From NCBI GenBank assembly GCA_021785795.1, contig JAJYEK010000178.1:1-7535 (forward strand): DNA of 7,535 nucleotides, written 5' to 3'. The notes beneath the pieces were generated by a model. That model made no database searches. It was given only the letters and a program-made list of their open reading frames with translations, and was not told the DNA's origin. Shown piece by piece: positions 1 to 5,083 of the stretch (within the stretch, counting starts at the first letter, position 1; every line of letters begins with the position of its first letter). The position numbers were made by a program, and so were the translations under genes. The stretch is from Pseudomonadota bacterium (lineage in GTDB: Bacteria; Pseudomonadota; Gammaproteobacteria; Acidiferrobacterales; UBA6901).

Positions 1-63
1 CTCGAGACTACACTGGCCGTGGCGAAGGCCCTCGGGATAGGGCTCAGCGCCAAAACCCATTGA
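1..63 (+). CDS. C-terminal tail of a possible XRE/HigA-type antitoxin (partial at left edge)
   Basis: The frame is open from the first base and encodes LETTLAVAKALGIGLSAKTH before a TGA stop at 61-63. The pattern 'LET-LAVAKALGI-LS' is typical of the last helices of helix-turn-helix regulators, and the short tail after it is typical of the small antitoxins of HigA/COG3636 (HI1420-like) modules, which bind DNA and neutralise a toxin encoded beside them. Only 20 residues are visible, so the DNA-recognition helix itself lies outside the window. A short fragment of this kind can match by chance. The PIN toxin remnant about 260 bp away makes a toxin-antitoxin context a little more plausible, but the two would belong to different toxin families. 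Confidence 0.4.
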   Translation, partial: LETTLAVAKALGIGLSAKTH

Positions 64-322
64 TTCTCATGCCGCCCAATTCATGGGCGTATTTCGACTC
101 CGGCAGCCTGACCGCCGGGAACAGCGCCAGCTCCCTCGCCCGGAAACTCGACCGACCTGAGCCATGCCCGTACCTGCAACGAGCTGGCCGCGCCTTGATA
201 CAACCCATGCCGTTGCAACATGGGGTCCCGGCGAACCGCCGACTCGCAACGATGCTCCCGTGCCGGTGTTCGTTGCCCTCCCTCTGGCGTGTAGTCGCGC
301 GTAGAAGCCGGTACCGTCACGC

Positions 323-583
323 TCAGCGGCGTAAATCGGCACCGAGGATATGCAGACCAAGTTCGGTAGCGGCATTGAGTGCCCCGTCGAACGAAGCGAA
401 ATGAATCGGATGGCGACGGTCGATAGCCAGCGATTCCGCTGCGGCGAGCTGCACGCGGTCGTAGCCGCGCAGCCCAAATTGCTCGGCAAGGTCACCGGCG
501 CGCCGTACCACGCGTTCGTCAGGGACGAGGGCGGCCAGCAGGATGCCGAGCACGGCGAGCGATGCAAACTGCAGCTGTTTCAT
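323..583 (-). CDS. Chimeric small protein: signal-peptide-like start joined to a truncated VapC-like PIN domain
   Basis: The ORF encodes 86 residues. The ATG at 583 is chosen because GGAG stands 8 bases before it; the upstream in-frame start at 628 lacks this. Residues 1-18 (MKQLQFASLAVLGILLAA) look like a signal peptide or membrane anchor. From about residue 20 the protein matches the C-terminal half of a PIN-domain ribonuclease (VapC toxin): 'GLRGYDRVQLAAA' contains the third conserved acidic residue (Asp42) and 'HFASFDGALNAA' the fourth (Asp66), followed by 'LGLHIL'. A full VapC is about 130 residues and begins with a DTN motif and a conserved Glu; both are missing, so nuclease activity is unlikely. 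A hydrophobic leader is not normal for VapC, which is cytoplasmic. I infer a gene fusion or deletion with the joint near position 525. It may be expressed, but is probably a remnant. Confidence 0.5.
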   Translation of the reverse strand: MKQLQFASLAVLGILLAALVPDERVVRRAGDLAEQFGLRGYDRVQLAAAESLAIDRRHPIHFASFDGALNAATELGLHILGADLRR

Positions 584-701
584 CGGTTTTCTCCGGTAGA
601 GGCGCCGTGGCAATCGGATTGAGTCCACCGATCGCCGTGCGCCGGACTGTTCCCTCAGTTCCTTGCCTCGTGCGCACCCTTTCCGGTGCGTACGGCTTGC
701 G

Positions 702-1058
702 CTACTGCAGTTCTCTGTCGCCGGCGGCCACCGGCGCCACCGCGAACGAATGGTCCGTCGCGCTCACGAACGGGCATTCCTTCGCTTTGCCGCCGCGATC
801 CGGTCCGTCCCTGGTCCGGCATGGCATGACTTCCGATGTCGCAAGATCGCCACAGTGGCCGTGATGCGCGCCGGGGCCGGGCGACAGAGAGCGGGAGAGG
901 ATCTGGAGCAAAGGCGAGTCACACAGGGTCGGCGCGACACGAACCGAAGCCTGCGCCGGGACTGCGCGCCGAACGGGGTGATCTGCAAGGGGGAAAACGG
1001 GGCTGTCTGCGCCGGCCATCCCTGCCTGCGATCCTGTGCGAGGAATTCTCCTCAACAT
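702..1058 (-). CDS. Possible small ORF of unknown function
   Basis: The ORF encodes 118 residues beginning MLRRIPRTGSQAGMAG. The only reason to list it is its start: AAGGAG lies 7 bases before the ATG, and a -35/-10 pair stands just upstream (1087-1115), giving a short leader of about 20 bases. The protein itself does not look natural. It is rich in Pro, Arg, Ser and Ala, has no clear domain, signal peptide or membrane segment, and I recognise no family. It overlaps another open frame on the same strand (764-988). It may be a spurious ORF or the degraded remainder of a gene. Confidence 0.15.
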   Translation of the reverse strand: MLRRIPRTGSQAGMAGADSPVFPLADHPVRRAVPAQASVRVAPTLCDSPLLQILSRSLSPGPGAHHGHCGDLATSEVMPCRTRDGPDRGGKAKECPFVSATDHSFAVAPVAAGDRELQ

Positions 1059-1086
1059 GCCGTCGCTCCTTGACGGTGATGAGTGC

Positions 1087-1115
1087 TATATACCGCGTTC
1101 AAAGGGACATGTCAC
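1087..1115 (-). promoter_or_regulatory. Possible sigma-70 type promoter
   Basis: Read on the minus strand: GTGACA at 1115-1110 (5 of 6 matches to TTGACA), a 17-base spacer, and TATATA at 1092-1087 (4 of 6 to TATAAT). Transcription would begin near 1080, just before the AAGGAG and ATG of the ORF at 702-1058. Such pairs occur by chance, and the gene behind it is doubtful. Confidence 0.25.
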
Positions 1116-1453
1116 TATCTCGCGTTGAAGGTTCCGAGCAGAGCGAAGTCCTGCGGATCCGCTTTACCAGCAGATACCGTTCACAAGGATGGTTTGGCGC
1201 GTGAAACACCGATGCCGCCCCACCGCTTTGTGCCCGTACGTCTTCACGCCGCGACGCTCCTCCTGTGGTCGAACCAGACGCGCGTCGCGACATCGAGACG
1301 TTATAGCGACCGGATCAACCGACTCTATCAGGGGCTGAACGCTCACACACGTGCAGTTACATGGTCGCAGTCACTGCCCCTTGGACGTGGGAAAAGGCCA
1401 TCCGAAAAGCGGCCGGGACAGGCGGGCCGCGTCGCGCTTGCGCAATGATTCGG

Positions 1454-1780
1454 CTATCGTGGCCACACCCGGAGCATCCACCTCAGCGGGTCACTCCTGG
1501 ATATTTCGGGTCGCGTCCATTCGCCGGCGCAGCATGCGCGCGACAAAGAAATCCTGGACGCAGATCGTGAGGAAGATGACATAGCGCTCGGGAGAAAGCG
1601 ACGGTAACCCGGCCGGCTGTCCTCGGCCGTATTGTCCGTCTCCGGGTTGCCGGCTAGCAGTTCCAGACGACGGATCGGCGAACCGTACCAGGGCTCCGTT
1701 TGGCGCACGCCGAAATCGACGGGGCACCGAGCAAGAAGCTGCGTTAGATCACCCGTCGCGACTTCGGAAAGTTTATATGT
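1454..1780 (-). pseudogene. Possible remnant of a frameshifted gene, unidentified
   Basis: One minus-strand frame is open from 1780 and reads protein-like at its beginning (TYKLSEVATGDLTQLLARCP, then VDFGVRQTEPWYGSPIRRLE), but it has no ATG and no ribosome binding site, and becomes serine-rich after about 1610. A second minus-strand frame reads protein-like from 1598 to its stop at 1491: ERYVIFLTICVQDFFVARML, followed by RRRMDATRNIQE, a hydrophobic stretch and then a basic tail. One explanation is a single gene that has lost its start and suffered a frameshift near 1600. I recognise no family in either piece, and chance open frames are a real alternative. Confidence 0.15.
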
Positions 1781-2235
1781 TCACGCCGTGACGTGCCTTT
1801 ACGCGTCGCCGAATATCCTCGTTCATGCGGCCCGGCTCGCCGCTTGCCTCCCCGCTGACAAGCACTTTAATCTGAGTTTCACACCTGCCATGAGAGTCCT
1901 GGTCACGCCGGATGAGATCTCCGACGCAATCGCTGACATTGCTGTACTGGCCGGTCCTAACCTGCTTCCACCCAGTTCTTCATGGAGTCGGGCAGAGACC
2001 CATTCATGGCGGCCATGGAAATGCACCTCCTGCCTCAAAAGATGGGAATATGATGTCAATCTTTGACAATCCAGGACGTCGCCTGTCCGAGCGCAATTTC
2101 GCTGGTGCACTGCTCTTTGTAGCCACGTCGAGATCTTCCTCGCTCTGATAGCAGGGCGCTCGGCCATGTCAAAGGCAGCTGGCGGTGGTGTGTCTGAAGT
2201 CGAGGTCCACGTGATGATGTGGTCGATAACGGCGG

Positions 2236-2273
2236 AAAAAAAACGGGGCATGGGCCTGCTGCCCCATGCCCCG
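2236..2273 (-). terminator. Strong intrinsic terminator
   Basis: An 11-bp perfect stem (2244-2254 with 2263-2273; minus strand CGGGGCATGGG / CCCATGCCCCG) with an 8-base loop is followed on the minus strand by eight T residues (2243-2236). This is a canonical Rho-independent terminator for leftward transcription. The nearest upstream gene is the PEP-CTERM gene ending at 2747, so it ends either a 3' UTR of about 500 bases or a separate small RNA. Confidence 0.9.
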
Positions 2274-2361
2274 CATCCCTCGCTCCGTGATCGGTTGTTC
2301 GCTCTTCCCGCACCCGCCGCGAACGGTCAGGTGTACGCTCCTCCTCCACAGTCGTTGCGGC

Positions 2362-2380
2362 CGCGGGTTGAAAACCCGCG
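2362..2380. repeat. Perfect hairpin, 8-bp stem and 3-base loop
   Basis: CGCGGGTT and AACCCGCG pair perfectly around GAA (TTC on the minus strand). There is no T-tract on either side, so it is not an intrinsic terminator by itself. On the minus strand it is followed about 12 bases later by a GTGGAGGAGGAG purine run. Confidence 0.6.
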
Positions 2381-2553
2381 ATGCCCGTCTCTGCCGCTGA
2401 GTCGCCTTCGAGTTCCTTTTATTGCCAGCTTCGCTCCCTATCCTTCCGGGTCATCCACAGCCCCGAGACGGCCAGGTGCATTTGCATCGCTGGTGCGCTC
2501 CGCGGTCCTTTAGTTCGCCACTCCATCCTGCCTGCGCTCTGGCCGGGAGATTA

Positions 2554-2573
2554 CGGGCGGCGAATGCCGCCCG
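2554..2573. repeat. Perfect hairpin, 8-bp stem and 4-base loop
   Basis: CGGGCGGC and GCCGCCCG pair perfectly around GAAT (ATTC on the minus strand). On the minus strand the following bases (TAATCTCCC) are not T-rich. On the plus strand a pyrimidine-rich run (CTTCTTCTTTTTATT) begins only after about 8 bases. It may stabilise the 3' end of a minus-strand RNA or act as a weak terminator. Confidence 0.5.
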
Positions 2574-2746
2574 CCTCTCCACTTCTTCTTTTTATTGACT
2601 TCCAGCAGTTACAACTCCTTAAACGGGGCAACGTCACCCCGGCGCTCCTCTCTTTCCCAATTTCCTGGTTACGACAGTGTCGCTCCTCCAGCCAAAACCC
2701 AACCCTCGTCAGCGCTACGACCGCGCCGACAGGCAATGCAATGCCC

Positions 2747-3442
2747 TCAGGCAGCCCGCCGACTGCCGGGAGCCGACCTGCCGCGATATGCAAGAGCGGC
2801 AATTCCGATCAGACCGCAGCCGAATAGCCATAATGCGGACGGGATCGGAACCGGCTGAAGTGTGCCAGCCAAACTCACCTGGATGTTTCCGCTGAGAGGC
2901 AGGGGCGCACCGTCGAAGTTGGCGGTCACACTGAAATTGTTGTTCCAACCAAGCGTATACGCATTGGTGAGCGCATCAAAGGTGCTGCTGCTGTTCGGGG
3001 TAGTGATGGGCCAGGCCGGCGCATCGAATGAAATGGAACCCAACAGCGAGTTGATATTCACGCTCAGACGGAAACTGCTGAAATTGACATACACAGGGTT
3101 GGCTTTACTGACATCCACCGTTCCGCTGGGCGGAGGAGGTACGGGATTGCCGATTGCCCCCGCCGAATAGAGCGTCGCCGTCCCCGTTGCTCCGGACGTC
3201 GTGATGTTTGCCGTGTAGATTGAGGGCTGATACTCGCCCATGAGAATGTCTGCCGGAGGTATGACCGGCCCGGAAAACGAATAGCTTCCGTAACCGGTAA
3301 CGCTCACGGTCAACGAGGCATTGTCGACCAGCATGCTGCTGATATTCACTGCCGATGCCCAGGCCGCCGAAAATGGCACGAGGCAGCCGAGCAGTGCAAT
3401 TCCTAACCAGAGCTTTGTGTTCCTTCCCCGTGCGCTGTTCAT
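2747..3442 (-). CDS. PEP-CTERM (VPxPxA-type) exported protein
   Basis: The gene encodes 231 residues. The ATG at 3442 is chosen because GGAGGAG ends 6 bases before it; an in-frame extension upstream to 3577 has no such site and would run through the leader. Residues 1-31 form a signal peptide (hydrophobic WLGIALLGCLVPF, cleavage likely after the ASA at 29-31). The mature part is rich in Ser, Asn, Thr and Gly, with a proline run at 102-105, and looks beta-rich; no catalytic domain is recognised. Residues 198-222 are the sorting tail: VPIPSALWLFGCGLIG, a short membrane segment, then YRGR. In known systems this tail is processed by an exosortase in the inner membrane and the protein goes to the surface or the exopolysaccharide matrix. 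Two oddities: the basic cluster is weaker than usual and is followed by nine more residues, and a cysteine (Cys209) lies in the tail helix. It follows another PEP-CTERM gene, with a terminator between them. Confidence 0.88.
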   Translation of the reverse strand: MNSARGRNTKLWLGIALLGCLVPFSAAWASAVNISSMLVDNASLTVSVTGYGSYSFSGPVIPPADILMGEYQPSIYTANITTSGATGTATLYSAGAIGNPVPPPPSGTVDVSKANPVYVNFSSFRLSVNINSLLGSISFDAPAWPITTPNSSSTFDALTNAYTLGWNNNFSVTANFDGAPLPLSGNIQVSLAGTLQPVPIPSALWLFGCGLIGIAALAYRGRSAPGSRRAA

Positions 3443-3573
3443 ATTTTTCTCCTCCGTCCCGAATCCCGCTCCACAAGACCGTCTGGTGGCGACGTCTCCA
3501 CTCCTTGCGGTTAGTTCTAGCTGTCCTTTGCTCCTCCGCTTACCAAAGGGACATAGACACATCGCATAAAGAA
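3443..3573 (-). promoter_or_regulatory. GGA-rich leader of the second PEP-CTERM gene, with an orphan ribosome-binding sequence
   Basis: The 131 bases before the ATG contain 10 GGA triplets on the coding strand and one on the other. The functional GGAGGAG is at 3455-3449. A second GGAGGAG at 3537-3531 is followed by CAAAGG, where the other PEP-CTERM gene has GGAGGAGCAAATG, so an 11-base match ends exactly where a start codon would be. No sigma-54 site and no convincing -35/-10 pair was found. Transcription may come from read-through of the terminator at 3566-3604 or from an unrecognised promoter. GGA motifs overlapping the ribosome binding site are the usual CsrA target arrangement, so post-transcriptional control is possible. 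Confidence 0.35.
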
Positions 3574-3604
3574 ACATGGCGGGGCCAGAATGCGCCCCGC
3601 CATG
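3566..3604 (-). terminator. Intrinsic terminator between the two PEP-CTERM genes
   Basis: An 11-bp perfect stem (3575-3585 with 3594-3604; minus strand CATGGCGGGGC / GCCCCGCCATG) with an 8-base loop is followed on the minus strand by TTTCTTTA. The stem is strong but the T-tract is interrupted, so some read-through into the next gene is plausible. It lies 50 bases after the stop of the gene at 3655-4578. Confidence 0.75.
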
Positions 3605-3654
3605 GTCATTGCCTACTGACTGAACACGGATTCAATCTCCCGCCAAAGGCGAGA

Positions 3655-4578
3655 TCAAACCTGGTCCGAACGCTTACGCCTGGCGACTCCTACCAGACCC
3701 AGGAGGCCCGAACCCAGCAGCCAGACGGCAGCCGGTACCGGCACCGGTTGGACGCCGGTGATGCTCGTCACCGTCATGCTGGTGATGTCGAAGTTGGCGT
3801 TGTCACCGGGGAATGGTCCGGCGATCATCGGGTTGCCGCCAATGCCTGTCTGGGCTACCGTATAGTTAGCCGGGACGGCCGTGTCGGCAATCAGCGGGAG
3901 TCCGCCACTGGGGTTGCGCCCCGAGCAGCTCGCACCGTTGGTTCCCGTACAGGCCGCTCCAATCAGCGTCGTGTTCCAGGTGGTGGTCGCGATGGGCACG
4001 GCGCCAATTTGCCATGTAAACTGGTGTTTCGCGCCGGTCGTCATGTAGTTGCTGGCGGGCAACACATCGCCTGCGGAGCTCTGATTGATGGTCGTACCGA
4101 CGCCGAATCCGGGCGTATTCATTGCAGTGAAGAGGCCGCTCGCATCCAGAACGATCGAGACCGGGATGCCGTTATTGCCGCTCCAGTTGAACAGCATGTT
4201 GCCGAGCACCAAGGTGCCGGGCTGGCAGCCAGTGCTCGTGCAGTTGCCGTTACCGATGGACTGGAAATTAATCGACTGAGCCACTGCATCACTGGACCCG
4301 TTAAAGAATGCGAACGGAGTAACCGTGCCCGTGCCGGATCCGGTGGTGGTGTTGAAGCTCATCGTGCCGGTAATGTCGGTACGATTGCCACTCCAGGAGT
4401 TGGAGGCGGCGCTTGTGTTCGCGAACGCAGCGCCCGTCGACGACAGCATCGTGAACAACCCATTGAAGCTGAAATTTATGGTGCTGGCCGAAGCCGCCGC
4501 CGAAGCGCCCAGGGCTGCCGTCATGGCCAGGCACAGTGCGGTCTTCTTCACTGCAGCTTTCATTGTTGCTTTCTTCAT
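3655..4578 (-). CDS. PEP-CTERM (VPxPxA-type) exported protein
   Basis: The gene encodes 307 residues. The ATG at 4578 is chosen over the upstream in-frame ATG at 4617 because GGAGGAG (4588-4582) stands just before it and because the protein then starts with a normal signal peptide: MKKATMKAAVKKTALCLAMT, a hydrophobic Ala-rich core, likely cleavage after ASA at 29-31. The mature part is rich in Thr, Ser, Asn and Gly, without a recognisable enzyme domain. It has two close cysteine pairs (Cys113/Cys118 and Cys210/Cys218) that could form disulfides outside the cytoplasm. The C-terminus, 279-303, is a classic sorting tail: VPVPAAVWLLGSGLLG, a short membrane helix, then RRKR. In known systems an exosortase removes this tail and the protein ends up at the surface or in the exopolysaccharide matrix. 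Its leader of about 116 bases starts at a consensus sigma-54 promoter (4705-4720), so expression should need RpoN and an activator, probably of the PrsK/PrsR type known from PEP-CTERM genomes. A terminator follows. Confidence 0.9.
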   Translation of the reverse strand: MKKATMKAAVKKTALCLAMTAALGASAAASASTINFSFNGLFTMLSSTGAAFANTSAASNSWSGNRTDITGTMSFNTTTGSGTGTVTPFAFFNGSSDAVAQSINFQSIGNGNCTSTGCQPGTLVLGNMLFNWSGNNGIPVSIVLDASGLFTAMNTPGFGVGTTINQSSAGDVLPASNYMTTGAKHQFTWQIGAVPIATTTWNTTLIGAACTGTNGASCSGRNPSGGLPLIADTAVPANYTVAQTGIGGNPMIAGPFPGDNANFDITSMTVTSITGVQPVPVPAAVWLLGSGLLGLVGVARRKRSDQV

Positions 4579-4704
4579 TTGCTCCTCCACGTAATAAAAT
4601 TTACGGTAATAAATCACTCGAGAGATTTACTTTTCTCTTTACTTCTCTTCCAGTACTGCTCCGCGGGCGGAACGTCCTGTTTCCTTTGCCGCGCTACCTC
4701 TCAA

Positions 4705-4720
4705 AGCAATCCACGTGCCA
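4705..4720 (-). promoter_or_regulatory. Sigma-54 (-24/-12) promoter of the first PEP-CTERM gene
   Basis: The minus strand reads TGGCACGTGGATTGCT, an exact match to the consensus TGGCACG-N4-TTGCT. The GG and GC dinucleotides are separated by the required 10 bases. Transcription should start near 4694, giving a leader of about 116 bases before the ATG at 4578. The leader contains six GGA triplets and the GGAGGAG site. Sigma-54 promoters always need an activator protein bound upstream. Confidence 0.85.
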
Positions 4721-5083
4721 TGATGCATTAGATCATTATATATCAATAGCTTATATTCACTTCGGGTGATCTAGAGCGCGAACAAGGGGGCTGATTGTAA
4801 GGATTACCGACAATCGTGAACTAGGGAATTAAATTCTCTTAAAGAACAAAATACTCATGGATCAGCATGTTATTGCCAAACATTCATATTCCCTATGCAA
4901 TGAATGGGATGGCGGATACTCAGGGAAATTACAGGTCAGGCATTGCTAATATGTGGCCTGGATTTATGGATCAATAACTTAAGCTAATCAGTGTCTGTAA
5001 AGTATCTCGACAAATCTTGAAACATAAGCTGTTCGGTCCGCGGGGGTATAGTTGCCGAACTGAGGCCGTGGTAAGAAACCAGT
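4721..5083. other. AT-rich intergenic region upstream of the sigma-54 promoter
   Basis: This is the most AT-rich part of the window and encodes no gene. It should contain the activator binding sites for the promoter at 4705-4720. Candidates by symmetry are a 7-bp inverted repeat (4729-4735 and 4767-4773), a near-palindrome GAATTAAATTC at 4826-4836, and a spaced dyad CAGGC-N14-GCCTG at 4937-4960, about 245-265 bases upstream of the expected start. None can be assigned to a known regulator. No good terminator for the GT41 gene is visible; a 6-bp pairing of 5031-5036 with 5055-5060 has no T-tract. Confidence 0.5.
4729..4773. repeat. Inverted repeat next to the sigma-54 promoter
   Basis: TAGATCA at 4729-4735 and TGATCTA at 4767-4773 are exact reverse complements 31 bases apart, immediately upstream of the -24 element. 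They could be paired half-sites for a regulator that touches the promoter. The spacing is long for a single dimer site, and the first copy is close to the polymerase footprint. Confidence 0.35.

Larger units (their letters stand above)
584..2235. other. Gene-poor stretch, no convincing gene
   Basis: About 1.65 kb in which all six frames are short, arginine- and serine-rich and without recognisable motifs, which is what out-of-frame GC-rich DNA gives. Weak traces are listed separately: a promoter-like pair at 1087-1115 with a small ORF behind it, and a pair of minus-strand frames between 1454 and 1780 that look like pieces of one broken gene. There is also a small hairpin at 671-692 (CGCACC paired with GGTGCG, loop CTTTCC) with no T-tract. 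No tRNA, rRNA, CRISPR array or insertion sequence ends were seen. The stretch is probably a decayed region between the toxin-antitoxin remnants and the PEP-CTERM locus. Confidence 0.5.
2274..2746 (-). ncRNA. GGA-rich long 3' UTR or small RNA, possible CsrA/RsmA-binding RNA
   Basis: No convincing protein is encoded between the stop of the PEP-CTERM gene and the terminator at 2236-2273. On the minus strand the stretch contains 23 GGA triplets by direct count, many as AGGA or GGAGGAG, while the plus strand has one. Some sit between short complementary bases, for example CCA-GGAAAT-TGG near 2660 and CGC-GGA-GCG near 2500. Two perfect 8-bp hairpins are also present (2554-2573 and 2362-2380). In known Csr/Rsm sponge RNAs (CsrB, RsmY, RsmZ) many GGA motifs displayed in hairpin loops precede a Rho-independent terminator; the resemblance is in layout only. 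No separate promoter was found, so it may simply be the mRNA trailer. The function is inferred. Confidence 0.25.

Noticed and set aside
605..622. Sigma-54-like TGGCAATCGGATTGAG on the plus strand
   Set aside because: The GG is correct but the -12 element reads TTGA instead of TTGC, and no gene follows on that strand.
1249..1800. Similar 20-base words around 1250 and 1780 containing TTCACGCCG and GACG (16 of 20 matches), the second holding the palindrome TCACGCCGTGA
   Set aside because: Only two copies, with no flanking similarity; compatible with chance in GC-rich DNA.
1632..2066. Plus-strand open frame of 144 codons
   Set aside because: No ribosome binding site, no recognisable motif, and low-complexity Ser/Arg composition; probably chance.
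1823..2251. Minus-strand open frame of 142 codons
   Set aside because: Its start lies inside the strong terminator hairpin and its translation resembles no family.
2056..2349. Minus-strand open frame beginning in the GTGGAGGAGGAG run
   Set aside because: The GTG is part of a purine run with no separate ribosome binding site, and the frame runs through the terminator at 2236-2273.
3355..4731. Long plus-strand open frame of 458 codons
   Set aside because: It is the antisense shadow of the PEP-CTERM genes: its Arg/Gly/Ala-rich translation has no domain, and the opposite strand has signal peptide, sorting tail and ribosome binding site.
4856..4973. ATGGATCA repeated at about 4857 and 4966
   Set aside because: Eight bases, two copies, no symmetry; not enough to call a regulatory repeat.
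5031..5060. GTTCGG/CCGAAC pairing downstream of the GT41 gene as a terminator
   Set aside because: Only 6 bp, an 18-base loop and no T-tract.
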